From Syntrophus sp963665935 (GTDB lineage: Bacteria; Desulfobacterota; Syntrophia; Syntrophales; Syntrophaceae), in NCBI GenBank assembly GCA_963665935.1, contig OY762510.1, positions 2,232,001 to 2,296,000 on the forward strand: a stretch of 64,000 bases of DNA, written 5' to 3'. Below the pieces are notes generated by a model. The model was not told the DNA's origin, did no database searches, and worked only from the letters and a program-made list of their open reading frames with translations. Below, piece after piece: positions 36,525-44,677 of this stretch. Numbering within the stretch: the first letter of the stretch is position 1; every line of letters begins with the position of its first letter. The position numbers and the translations under genes were made by a program.

Positions 36525-36869
36525 TCAATCCCGCTCCAATATGGGCAATTTTTTAATTTCCTGCCAGTACGGTTGATACCAGTCCCAGGTGATAACGGAA
36601 GCCGTCAAGGTGTTTTCAGCCTCTTTCCATTCTTCAAGACTTTGCGGACCGGCCCCCGTTCTGATGTTCTGTTTCAGTGCCCGTAAAAGCCAATGGACTT
36701 TGGTCACTGTCCAGCCTTGGGAGGCGTAACCGACAACATCGCGCCGGATTGTACCGGCTCGGTCGGTATACTCGACATAGTATCGCTGGTCCTTTTTATC
36801 AGCGTATACCCTCTTTTTGTGGGCCTTATATGAGACGCCATGGAATCTTGATTTGACATATCGCGACAT
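36525..36869 (-). pseudogene. Phage integrase N-terminal fragment
   Basis: 114 aa beginning MSRYVKSRFHGVSYKAHKKR and including DRAGTIRRDVVGYASQGWTVTKVHWLLRALKQNIRTGAGPQSLEEWKE, the arm-binding N-terminal domain of a family of phage integrases (usual pattern: KRR..GW.SEGWT...A...L..LK..H.TGEGP..L.E). It stops where the core-binding and catalytic domains should begin. Excellent ribosome site AGAGGAGGAAGA. It may be a remnant of an older element or a truncated regulator. Confidence 0.6.
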
Positions 36870-37117
36870 AAATCTTCCTCCTCTCTTGATAACTGATCCA
36901 TGATCTTCCAGTGTGCTTCTGTTATCCGGTCCCTGGCACTGTCAATCTGGTCAGCGACAGCAACCATCAGCGAGGCGAGCCCGGATAGTTCGATAGCACT
37001 GAATGCAATGTCAGGACGTTCAACATCCCCGTTTCCCTCAAATATTCTGGCCATTGCTCTTAATTGTGAAGATTGAATGAAAAGACTTCCTGATTCCTGC
37101 AAGAGTACATCTGACAT
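36704..37117 (-). CDS. Small hypothetical phage-type protein
   Basis: 137-aa frame; residues 1 to about 85 (helical, MSDVLLQESGSLFIQSSQLRAMARIFEG...ARDRITEAHWKIMDQL) look like a real protein. The last about 55 residues overlap the integrase fragment in another frame and look like read-through after loss of the normal stop. No family recognised. Confidence 0.45.
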   Translation of the reverse strand: MSDVLLQESGSLFIQSSQLRAMARIFEGNGDVERPDIAFSAIELSGLASLMVAVADQIDSARDRITEAHWKIMDQLSREEEDLCRDMSNQDSMASHIRPTKRGYTLIKRTSDTMSSIPTEPVQSGAMLSVTPPKAGQ

Positions 37118-37855
37118 GCTTACTTCTCCTTTCCTGGTGTTCGAACAGCGTTAATGAGAATACCCACGGGCGTGATGAGCGCTCCAGGCCGGATTTGAAA
37201 CAGAGGGTTTCTTATGTCAGAATTGATTGCATGTCAAGGATAAATTTCTAATTATTTCAAATAGTTAGCACACTAACAGTATGTAAAAGGCTCACCATTG
37301 GTGAGGATGCACGGCAGGTAACGGCATGGTTCCCCCCGGGTGATTTTGTCGTGGTGTCGTGTTAGCACCCTGCTAGCATTTGGATATTGCGAAAGGGGAA
37401 AGGGAAGGGGGAGAAACGGAAAGGATAAGGTCCCAGCTGATAGGCGCAGGGTATGAGGGACCATTCTCCCGGAAGTTAGCAGGGCGGGTGCATGGCGCCA
37501 TGCTCTTTGATCTTGATGTGCTGTGTCTCTGCCTTCTCCCCCTGGTCTCTTCTCATATGCCGCCCAGGGGAAGCGACCATGGCGATAGCCCTCCCCCCCC
37601 CCTGCCTCTCTGGTTTTATGGAGTCCCAGACCAGCGCACACCGCCGCCAAAATTCAAGCCCGGCTTTTTTTACCCGGGTGTTCCTTCAAAAAAACTCCGG
37701 CCGCATTTTTCCCGGCCTCAGTCCCCTCTGAAAAAATCCCCCGGAGAATATTCCGGATAAGGCCTTTCTTTTCAGGAAACATGGCGGTATTATCGACAGG
37801 TCAAATCATTGCACCTTGTCTTTTCCCCCTTTGATGAACCTGGAGAACGTGGTCT
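37118..37855. other. Long gene-poor region upstream of the FRG-TIR cassette
   Basis: 738 bases with no convincing gene. It is higher in G+C than the cassette that follows, contains a run of ten C at about 37590-37599, and three GTTAGCA motifs at its left end. Open frames on both strands are of low complexity. It should include the promoter of the cassette. Confidence 0.4.
37264..37481. repeat. GTTAGCA repeats, left group
   Basis: GTTAGCA occurs at 37264-37270 (part of the inverted repeat GTTAGCACACTAAC), 37361-37367 (followed by the near-inverted TGCTAGCA) and 37475-37481. Two further copies lie on the other side of the cassette at 40477-40491. They may be iterons of a replication origin or regulator sites. 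Confidence 0.45.
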
Positions 37856-38326
37856 ATGGATCGGTTCGAACTGATAGAAGATGACTTCCAGGCAATTCAT
37901 GTCGCGCAGAATGTGGCGCGCCTCCTATTGAGACATCCAAGCATTACCCCCCAGCAAATTATTATCCTAGGAAGGGCTCTTGAAGCCCTGCAGCGCCTGC
38001 CGGATGTGACCCCCGGTATTTGGATTGAATATGGTGCGCGTTATCGCCAGGGGGACGCGAAATTTGAAGAAATGAAGTACTGCCTTTTTCGGATTTCTGC
38101 GGATGAGTTTGAAATCTCCCGCGGGGGATCCACTTATGATAGCAGCGTTGGAAGTGACAGCTTCAGCCGGCCAGGGTGGTTGATAGGGGTGGACGGATAT
38201 TATGAAAGGGATTGTTCTGATTTGTACAACCTGGAAGGCAGTGTTGCGGAATATGTGAATCTTGGTGGAAAGATTATTATAGAAGATGAATCTGAATGCG
38301 AAATCCACAGCAACGAAAGAAATTAA
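37856..38326 (+). CDS. Hypothetical protein, first gene of the FRG-TIR cassette
   Basis: 156-aa acidic soluble protein of no family I recognise. Residues about 1-50 are helical (VAQNVARLLLRHPSITPQQIIILGRALEAL); residues 55-150 look like a beta-rich domain (GIWIEYGARYRQGDAKFEEMKYCLFRISADEFEISRGG). No signal peptide or membrane segment. GGAG lies 9 bases ahead of the ATG. It ends 18 bases before the FRG gene, which likewise ends 18 bases before the TIR gene, so the three look like one operon. It may be a regulator, sensor or immunity component; this is inference. Confidence 0.7.
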   Translation: MDRFELIEDDFQAIHVAQNVARLLLRHPSITPQQIIILGRALEALQRLPDVTPGIWIEYGARYRQGDAKFEEMKYCLFRISADEFEISRGGSTYDSSVGSDSFSRPGWLIGVDGYYERDCSDLYNLEGSVAEYVNLGGKIIIEDESECEIHSNERN

Positions 38327-38344
38327 GGCATAGAAGGTGAGTAG

Positions 38345-39469
38345 ATGAAAGGACAATGGTTGGGTTCATATGCAGGGGCAGTTGGAGACAGGTCTATTAA
38401 TGGGGGATTGATGATCAATATAGACGAAGTTCGTGATCATTTTGAGGGGATTGTGTATATGAAGCCATCTGATAGAAATCTTCTCTCCATTATTGCCTAT
38501 ATGACAACGGTCAATAAAGATTTGGAGCAAGAAGTTGATGTAGACATTTACCCTATAGACCCACGAACTGGATTTCAGTGTACATGGGATGACATTGAGG
38601 GGGGAAAACTAATTCAGGAAGGTGCTGTCTATTCTAAGAAAGCTAAGGCGAAGCTCAAAGTTACTAAAAATCTACTTGATGTGTATGCGGTATCAGATAT
38701 TGGTACGACCTTAAAAGCCATTCTTGAAAAACCGCCAGAAGAAGAAAACTCTAAGATTTTAGGCGAAAAGAAATCTTGGAGCGAGTTCAAGTCAGAAATT
38801 TCCGCAGTATCCCAATTCTCATATTTATTCAGAGGTCAGCAGAAACCATGGAGACTTTGCACATCATTTCATCGCCGTGGTCGGTATAGAATCAACCAAT
38901 TCATCAGCAAAGATGTAAAACAACTGCATCAAAGGTTGAGTGCGATAACTTCTCACTTTTTTGATTTAAGTCAACCCGATCAGAACGGTGCATTTTTTAA
39001 TCTTTTACAGCATCACGGATATCCTACGCCATTGTTGGATTGGTCTTATTCACCCTATGTCGCCGCATTTTTTGCTTTCCGAGATTGCCAAATTAAGGAT
39101 AGCGACGAAAAATTTGTAAGAATTTATAAATTCAATTATGAAGAATGGCAAAAAATTAACCCTCCTATTTATAATCTTGATCCGCCACAACCACACTTAT
39201 CAGTAATGGAATTTATCGCCATCAGTAATCCCCGTCTTGTTCCACAACAAGCGGTCACAATTGCAACGAATATTTATGATGTTGAAGCCTACATCTTGGA
39301 ATTCGAGACAAGGATGAACATCAAATATCTAGAAGCATTCGATATTCCTGCAACTGAAAGAGATATTGCAATGAGAGATTTAAGATTTATGGGCATAACT
39401 GCCGGATCAATGTTTCCAGGCATCGATGGCGTTTGCGAAGAATTGAGAGAGCGTAACTTTGAAAAATAG
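38345..39469 (+). CDS. FRG-domain protein
   Basis: 374-aa protein. Residues 1 to about 125 form a beta-rich N-terminal domain; the FRG domain covers about 145-300, with the naming motif FRG at 162-164 (SYLFRGQQKPWRLCTSFHRRG) and the second signature LLQHHGYPTPLLDWSYSPYVAAFFAF at about 220-245. FRG domains occur in phage-defence and mobile-element proteins of largely unknown activity; some relation to ADP-ribosyltransferase-like enzymes has been suggested, which I cannot test. Low G+C compared with the chromosome marks it as acquired. Middle gene of the three-gene cassette. Confidence 0.88.
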   Translation: MKGQWLGSYAGAVGDRSINGGLMINIDEVRDHFEGIVYMKPSDRNLLSIIAYMTTVNKDLEQEVDVDIYPIDPRTGFQCTWDDIEGGKLIQEGAVYSKKAKAKLKVTKNLLDVYAVSDIGTTLKAILEKPPEEENSKILGEKKSWSEFKSEISAVSQFSYLFRGQQKPWRLCTSFHRRGRYRINQFISKDVKQLHQRLSAITSHFFDLSQPDQNGAFFNLLQHHGYPTPLLDWSYSPYVAAFFAFRDCQIKDSDEKFVRIYKFNYEEWQKINPPIYNLDPPQPHLSVMEFIAISNPRLVPQQAVTIATNIYDVEAYILEFETRMNIKYLEAFDIPATERDIAMRDLRFMGITAGSMFPGIDGVCEELRERNFEK

Positions 39470-39487
39470 GTATCTGGAGACGATTAA

Positions 39488-40372
39488 ATGTCAGAAACTC
39501 AAAACCCTATATTTCCGAATATCATTCCTTCTTCAATTAAAATGACCAAACATCGAGAGGCTGAAAAAGGTGACTTTTCAACAGAAGAGGACCTGCAAAC
39601 CTTGATACTTCTGTTATTTCATGAACCTGAATGCGAATTCTTCTACTTCGTTGAGCAGGGAAGCCCTTCTGATCCATTATTGTCCGCTGCCATAGCGCGG
39701 GGTGACATTTTGGTCGAGGAAAGCGAATTCTTCTATTACAGACATCCAAAGATCGACCATGGCTACGTCCATATCGATGTACGTGACGGTAATTATGCAT
39801 GGGATTGGCAACGTGATGTTGTCGAAAAAGGGCCAATGTTCATCAGGGAAAAGTTAAAAATTTCCGCAAGAAAAAGAACTGAATTGGAGATCTGGCAGAA
39901 AATAGAAATGGAAGATGCCTTTCGCGAACATCGGAAGAAGACCGCGTATCAGTTCGATGTGTTCCTGAGCTATGCGACAGGCGATCGGCAGGAAGCGCTA
40001 AGACTGCACGAGGCAATAACATCAGCTGGGGGTAAGGCATTTCTGGCAGAAAAGTGCATTCAGCCTGGAGAAGATTTTGCTGAAAAGATCCGCCAAGCGT
40101 TGCTTGGATCCCGAGAACTTTGGCTTCTCATAAGTCACACCAGTAAAGAAAGTGAATGGGTGATTTCAGAGTGGGGTGCAGCATGGGCCTTAGAGAAAAA
40201 AATTGTTCCCATTTTGCATCGCTGCCCTCCGGAGTCATTGCCTGATCGGCTGCGGAAATTACATGCCATTGATTATTATCGATATCGAGAATTGATAGAG
40301 AATACTTTTCCAGAGGGGGCAGTCCGAGAAAGTAAGCAGTCACTTGACAAATCCACCACGAAAACGAAATGA
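39488..40372 (+). CDS. TIR-domain protein
   Basis: 294 aa: an N-terminal domain of unknown family (about 1-150; EFFYF and EFFYYRHPKIDHGYVHIDVRDG) and a C-terminal TIR domain at about 155-270 (FDVFLSYATGDRQEALRLHEAI; GGKAFLAEKCIQPGEDFAEKIRQAL; ESEWVISEWGAAWALEKKIVPI). The glutamate at about 228 in SEWVISEWG matches the position of the catalytic Glu of NAD-cleaving TIRs. Bacterial TIR proteins commonly deplete NAD or make signal nucleotides on phage infection. With the FRG and 156-aa proteins it makes a probable abortive-infection system. GGAG precedes the ATG. Confidence 0.9.
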   Translation: MSETQNPIFPNIIPSSIKMTKHREAEKGDFSTEEDLQTLILLLFHEPECEFFYFVEQGSPSDPLLSAAIARGDILVEESEFFYYRHPKIDHGYVHIDVRDGNYAWDWQRDVVEKGPMFIREKLKISARKRTELEIWQKIEMEDAFREHRKKTAYQFDVFLSYATGDRQEALRLHEAITSAGGKAFLAEKCIQPGEDFAEKIRQALLGSRELWLLISHTSKESEWVISEWGAAWALEKKIVPILHRCPPESLPDRLRKLHAIDYYRYRELIENTFPEGAVRESKQSLDKSTTKTK

Positions 40373-40684
40373 CAAAGATTTCTCTCCCCTGATTTTCTCA
40401 ATAAATTATATGGTTAACATGATTATCTATTTCATGTATTCAAATATGAATAGATAAAAATCCAGAAACTTAGACAGTTAGCATGTTAGCAGCTTATTAG
40501 AATGCTTATTTGAAGTATTCCTTCAAGGAATAAAAGACGCGGGGGAGGTGGCTTGCTCATCTTATGAGAAAACGCGCGTATCCCCGTGCGTGATTCTGCC
40601 TTGTTCCTCATCTCATCTTTTTTGATCACAACTCCAAAGACCTATCCACATTTCGGAATAATGCTCATTTCCCCCGCTCTGATA
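40373..40684. other. Convergent intergenic region with hairpins and GTTAGCA repeats
   Basis: No gene. TATCTATTTCAT and ATGAATAGATA (40424-40456) form a hairpin suited to ending the TIR transcript. GTTAGCATGTTAGCA at 40477-40491 is a direct repeat. TATTCCTT/AAGGAATA (about 40516-40532) is a perfect short palindrome. Confidence 0.45.
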
Positions 40685-41485
40685 TTAGGTAGCCGCCGCA
40701 GTTTTTGGATTTTTATAGCCGTAAAGAAATGCAAGGCCAGTTGCAGTACTCGTAAGATTGCTCGACATATTGTTCAATGCTTCCTGCTTTGCCTGCCATG
40801 CGGTCAGTTTGCTTGACGTTTCAAGCTGATTCTTTGCAGCCAGGGCGGAAGATCCGGCGCTTGCGGCCTGCATTGATGTCTGCTGCCTCTGAAGGGAAAG
40901 TGCCTGATCTGCGTTATCTGAATTATCAAGAGAGGTCAGGGCGTTAAGCCAGTATGTGCGGTCAGCGTCAGCAAGTTCCTCCCTGGCGAGAGTCGCCTTC
41001 TGAGCGATATCCGTGTCAAGATCGAGTTTGTCGCTGTTCAGTTCCGCCATGGTGTCGGCATACGCTTTCGAACCAAGCATCCCCTTGGCGGCCATCGATT
41101 CTTCTGATGAAGTTTTGAGCTTGTCGTATTGCTCATCCACGTTCTTGTGCATCTGCGATGAGAAGGCGGATGCGTAGTCATTGTAGGCCTGTATCCGGTC
41201 TGACGGAGTTTCGGAAAGGTTATTTAGAAGCTCTTCCCGGAGAGCGGACATCTTCTTTCTTTCGGCTTTTTCCTCATCAGACAGGCTCTCTGTGTAAACA
41301 TACCCTTTCTTCTTCGAGTCCCATACCTGACTGTTGGTCAGGTTCCCGTCGGAATCGTAATAGTAATAGTTCACCATATCCATGCCGTCTATGCGGCCTG
41401 CTCCAGCATTACTAAGGCTAGAATAGGCCGATATCCCGGTAGATATAACTGATACAACCCCTAATCCAACGGCTCCCCAAGTCAT
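40685..41485 (-). CDS. Phage internal-virion / DNA-ejection-like protein
   Basis: 266 aa. An N-terminal glycine-rich hydrophobic segment (MTWGAVGLGVVSVISTGISAYSSLSNAGAG), a central region of long polar helices, and an Ala/Gln/Ser-rich C-terminal half ending in LTSTATGLAFLYGYKNPKTAAAT. This composition resembles internal virion or pilot proteins (T7 gp14-like or VP2-like) that enter the host membrane with the DNA. No other structural genes are nearby, so it could instead be a satellite-specific protein. Identification is by composition only. Confidence 0.5.
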   Translation of the reverse strand: MTWGAVGLGVVSVISTGISAYSSLSNAGAGRIDGMDMVNYYYYDSDGNLTNSQVWDSKKKGYVYTESLSDEEKAERKKMSALREELLNNLSETPSDRIQAYNDYASAFSSQMHKNVDEQYDKLKTSSEESMAAKGMLGSKAYADTMAELNSDKLDLDTDIAQKATLAREELADADRTYWLNALTSLDNSDNADQALSLQRQQTSMQAASAGSSALAAKNQLETSSKLTAWQAKQEALNNMSSNLTSTATGLAFLYGYKNPKTAAAT

Positions 41486-41542
41486 TTTTACACCTCCATT
41501 TTTTTAATTATTCCGTAAATTTGTTTTCAAAGCCAGTTAATA

Positions 41543-43279
41543 TCAGCGATATTCCCGTGTTATCGGGTCAAATCTCGAGTATTCCCCATGATAATAAAGC
41601 AGACATTCCCCACCGGCATTGTACCTTGACGCCTCAATTCTGACGGCAGTTTCCGGCTTGTAGGCTTCCGTTGCAAGTTCCCCCGTTCCGTTTCCCCTGT
41701 TACTCGCCCTGTGCAAAATCATCAGATGATCACAATCAGAAAAGATCGAAGACGAGTCTTTCAGGTCCATTGCCGTCATCATGCTATCAGCCTGAATCTT
41801 CCGGGGCTGCGCTATCAGGATGATAGGAATTTCAAGTTCTTCAGCCAGAAACTTGAAAGCTTGAACGGCAAGACCGATTTCTTGAACCTGATTGCTTACC
41901 GACCGGCAAAGGAAATGAAGGTGATCGAATGCCAGCAACTTTAAACCATAGCGCCGGATTGCCGCTTTCAGGGTTTCGATGATCCCGTCAATCGTTGGCT
42001 TTTGGTGACAAAATCCCAGGTATAGGGGCTTTCCCTTGAAGTTGGTCCGGGTCATTTCGATTTCTGCAGACCCTATATCTTCTTTCCTGGTTCGACATTG
42101 AACAATCTTTTGAATAACCTTCACCGGTTGCATTTCCAGGCAAAAGAAAAGGGAAGGGGTCCCCTGAAAGGCGTTGTGAGTGATCATCTGCAGGGCAAAG
42201 GTTGACTTCCCGATTTTCGGGGGTGCGGATAAGACGATCAATTCACCCGGCATGAATCCAGTTTTAATGATCCGGTCAACATCAGCCCACCCGGTTCTTA
42301 TTCCGGCTGTCTGATCCGGCCGTTTCAATTCTTCCTGGTATTGTCTCAGCCCTTCGGCAAAGCTCATGATCCCGGCAACATCGAATTGACGGGCGTCATT
42401 GACAAGGGATTGAAACTCGAAAAGATCATGGCCTGCCTTGAAGTATTCGTTCACGTCCTGGCCATCCGGCAAGACCACGTTAAAACATCGGTCATATCCC
42501 AAGCGCCGCGCCGCTTCCCTGGCTCCCTTCTGTCCCGGTTCATCCGGATCGTAAACAAGAATGATTTTCTTAGCGGCCTGAAGCTGATCAATCCATGAAG
42601 GATCGAACGATCCGGCCCCGGTAGTGATCCCCACAACATTCTTGATCCCCTGGTCAATCAGAGTAAGCGCGTCAATCTCGCCCTCAGTGATGAATATTTC
42701 CTCTTTGTTGGCTCCTATGACATCGCCGTTGAAAAGGATCGACCGGCAATCTTTCACGCGCCTGAAGGTCTTTTCTGCAGGGGGTAAGGATCGGCTCTTG
42801 ATGTTGATCAACTTGCCCTTTTCGTAGTGGGGAATTGTCAGCCATCGTCCATATTTGTCGATTTCCAATCCGATCTTGAAAGTTTTGACCGTCTCAAGGC
42901 TGATCCCCCTGGTCCCGGTGATGTAGTCCAAGCTTTCTTTATCTTTCAAAAGAGCAAAATTGGCCTCTACGGCCTTTTTCTCATCCGGGACAATAGAACG
43001 GTCGTTCTTGGCCGAAAAAGCCTCTCTGACGGTTCCCTGTGGCTTCTGATAGGGTTTATTCATGTTGAATCTATCCTGGTTAAAATCTCCGTAATGTTTT
43101 TTCAGGGTGATAAGGTTTCCCCGTTCCTGGCATTTGTGGCAAAAGAAGGTTCCTTCATCCTGGTCCATGTAAAAGTGATATTTTGGATCCCCGCAAAAAG
43201 GACAAATCTTCAAGACGATCTGCCCGGATTGTATCCGGTATTCAAAACCCTTGCTCTGGATGTATTGCAGCGTATTCAT
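41543..43279 (-). CDS. Phage-type primase-helicase (zinc finger, TOPRIM, RecA-like helicase)
   Basis: 578 aa like T7 gp4. A DnaG-type zinc ribbon (Cys 26, 29, 47, 50), a TOPRIM domain at about 193-265 (IFITEGEIDALTL with the catalytic Glu; LVYDPDEPGQKGAR with the metal-binding Asp pair) and a DnaB/RecA-like helicase from about 325 with Walker A SAPPKIGKST. It both primes and unwinds DNA for replication of the element. It overlaps the replication-like gene upstream by a few bases. Its presence means the island probably replicates on its own after excision. Confidence 0.88.
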   Translation of the reverse strand: MNTLQYIQSKGFEYRIQSGQIVLKICPFCGDPKYHFYMDQDEGTFFCHKCQERGNLITLKKHYGDFNQDRFNMNKPYQKPQGTVREAFSAKNDRSIVPDEKKAVEANFALLKDKESLDYITGTRGISLETVKTFKIGLEIDKYGRWLTIPHYEKGKLINIKSRSLPPAEKTFRRVKDCRSILFNGDVIGANKEEIFITEGEIDALTLIDQGIKNVVGITTGAGSFDPSWIDQLQAAKKIILVYDPDEPGQKGAREAARRLGYDRCFNVVLPDGQDVNEYFKAGHDLFEFQSLVNDARQFDVAGIMSFAEGLRQYQEELKRPDQTAGIRTGWADVDRIIKTGFMPGELIVLSAPPKIGKSTFALQMITHNAFQGTPSLFFCLEMQPVKVIQKIVQCRTRKEDIGSAEIEMTRTNFKGKPLYLGFCHQKPTIDGIIETLKAAIRRYGLKLLAFDHLHFLCRSVSNQVQEIGLAVQAFKFLAEELEIPIILIAQPRKIQADSMMTAMDLKDSSSIFSDCDHLMILHRASNRGNGTGELATEAYKPETAVRIEASRYNAGGECLLYYHGEYSRFDPITREYR

Positions 43280-44043
43280 ATGATCGTGATCCCCTGGCTT
43301 CGGTAGTGCTCATCAAGGGTATGACAGCCCGTTGATTTCCTGGCCTGCCCGGAAATACTTTCCTGATCCTCTGGCTTGTGGTTTCGGATGATCCCCAGGA
43401 GGTACTTTTCGCCCTTTCCCTGGTCAGAATATCCCTTGTCAAGATAGGTCCCGATTCCTGCCATGACCGATTCAACCGGGTATTTTTCCCATGACTGAAG
43501 GATGGAAAGCTTTACACTGTCGGAAATCCTGTTTAATTTTCTGGTTGATGAAATGGCTTGAAATGCCTGGTTGATGATTTCCTGATTCGAATATCTTTTT
43601 TCCAGTTCAGAAATTTGAGAGGAAAAATCACAGGGGGTTTTTTCTTTATGTGTTATTGTGTTTGTATGTTGCCATTTGTTTGCCCTTTGTTTGTCGTTTT
43701 GCGTGTCGTTTTGAAATTCATCGTCTTGATAAATGTGCCAATTTACAATAGTTATGACCGAAAATTTGTTTGTCGTTTTGATTGTCAAATTTCCCGACTT
43801 TTTCAGAAAATCAACAATGGTGCGGATTTCCCGAATGGTCAAACCTGTCTCTTCAGCCGCTTTTTTCAATCCAAAGACAAATTGGCCCGGAAAAAGGTTC
43901 ACTTTTTGTAAACCAACGATTGCATCAAATTCCTTGTGAGATGCTTTCAAGAGGCACCATGTCCAAAAGGCCCATAGCTTGTGGTTTTTGATCCATCCGG
44001 CATCAAGGGACTTTCTCCAAAGGCGGACATAACCCCTGTTCAT
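43276..44043 (-). CDS. Phage replication-protein-like DNA-binding protein
   Basis: 255 aa. The N-terminal part (MNRGYVRLWRKSLDAGWIKNHKLWAFWTWCLLKASH, then LTIREIRTIVDFLKKSGNLTIKTTNKFSVITIVNW) has the winged-helix pattern of phage replication initiators, followed by a variable linker and a helical C-terminal part. ATG 44043 matches that N-terminus; a longer frame to 44079 has no support. The next gene is the primase-helicase with overlapping ends, the usual initiator-helicase pairing. Confidence 0.7.
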   Translation of the reverse strand: MNRGYVRLWRKSLDAGWIKNHKLWAFWTWCLLKASHKEFDAIVGLQKVNLFPGQFVFGLKKAAEETGLTIREIRTIVDFLKKSGNLTIKTTNKFSVITIVNWHIYQDDEFQNDTQNDKQRANKWQHTNTITHKEKTPCDFSSQISELEKRYSNQEIINQAFQAISSTRKLNRISDSVKLSILQSWEKYPVESVMAGIGTYLDKGYSDQGKGEKYLLGIIRNHKPEDQESISGQARKSTGCHTLDEHYRSQGITII

Positions 44044-44252
44044 CGCTTCGGCCCCCCCGGTAACTGGTAGGCTCGACAATCATCGAAGCGTACCGACATG
44101 AGTGCTTGAAGTTCTTCTTCAGGGCAGGGCCCCAGGCGGACTTGACCATTCTTGTCTGCCAGTTCTGAAAGAAGCAGCATGAGGTTTGCTGCTGCAGGAT
44201 CTTTCCGGAAAAGACGGTCATAATCTCGTTTGAATTTTCGATTCAGCTTCAC
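44040..44252 (-). CDS. Small hypothetical protein (70 aa)
   Basis: VKLNRKFKRDYDRLFRKDPAAANLML..., a small acidic/basic helical protein that fits between its neighbours with overlapping ends. GTG 44252 is favoured, because AGAGGA lies ahead and the longer frame from ATG 44291 overlaps the 59-aa gene. No family recognised. Confidence 0.5.
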   Translation of the reverse strand: MKLNRKFKRDYDRLFRKDPAAANLMLLLSELADKNGQVRLGPCPEEELQALMSVRFDDCRAYQLPGGPKR

Positions 44253-44256
44253 GCCC

Positions 44257-44436
44257 TTATCCTCTCCGGAAAATCCGTTTGATCCATCCAAGGTTTCCAG
44301 GATTTAAGATGCGGAGTAAAATCCTTTCTAGCATCTCCTGTTCGGTATCAGTTGCAGCGTTCAAAAGTACGCCTACGGTGTGCTCATTTTCATTGAACTC
44401 CAGGTATATTGACGGATTTTTTTTGATTTCACTCAT
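44257..44436 (-). CDS. Small hypothetical protein (59 aa)
   Basis: ATG 44436 to TAA 44257 encodes a 59-aa protein (MSEIKKNPSIYLEFNENEHT...) with an excellent AGGAGGG site 8 bases ahead. It lies in a run of overlapping small genes on the element's minus strand and fills an otherwise empty gap. Function unknown. Confidence 0.5.
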   Translation of the reverse strand: MSEIKKNPSIYLEFNENEHTVGVLLNAATDTEQEMLERILLRILNPGNLGWIKRIFRRG

Positions 44437-44672
44437 CGCTTTGCCCTCCTAGATAAAGCCGTGTAGCGCTGAAAATCCCTCTTTTTCATTATCTTTTGAT
44501 TGCAGAGGAGCAGGAAGGCGCGGCCCTCCTCCGTCTCGGTGTGTGGGTTGGCATAAGCCATTTTTCCCGACTTCAGGCTGTAACCGATCGTCACGAAGAC
44601 CATACTGGGTTCTTGGGTTTCTTCCCTGCCGTCCTCTTGTCCCTTTTCCGTTGTATTCTGTTTGAGATCCAT
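44433..44672 (-). CDS. Small hypothetical protein (79 aa)
   Basis: 79-aa polar protein (MDLKQNTTEKGQEDGREETQEPSMVFVTIGYSLKSGKMAY...). Overlaps the next small gene by 4 bases (ATGA-type junction) and follows the AlpA-like gene after a few bases. No family recognised; position suggests an early gene of the element. Confidence 0.5.
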   Translation of the reverse strand: MDLKQNTTEKGQEDGREETQEPSMVFVTIGYSLKSGKMAYANPHTETEEGRAFLLLCNQKIMKKRDFQRYTALSRRAKR

Positions 44673-44677
44673 CGTGC

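Noticed and set aside
36160..36686. Overlapping open frames on both strands left of the integrase fragment
   Set aside because: No ribosome sites, no family features, and they overlap each other and the integrase fragment.
37264..37481. CRISPR array
   Set aside because: The GTTAGCA motifs are only 7 bases and irregularly spaced; no repeat-spacer pattern and no cas genes anywhere in the window.
37380..37760. 126-codon plus frame and 125-codon minus frame in the gap before the cassette
   Set aside because: Both are low-complexity, proline- or arginine-rich products of GC-skewed DNA with no good start signals.
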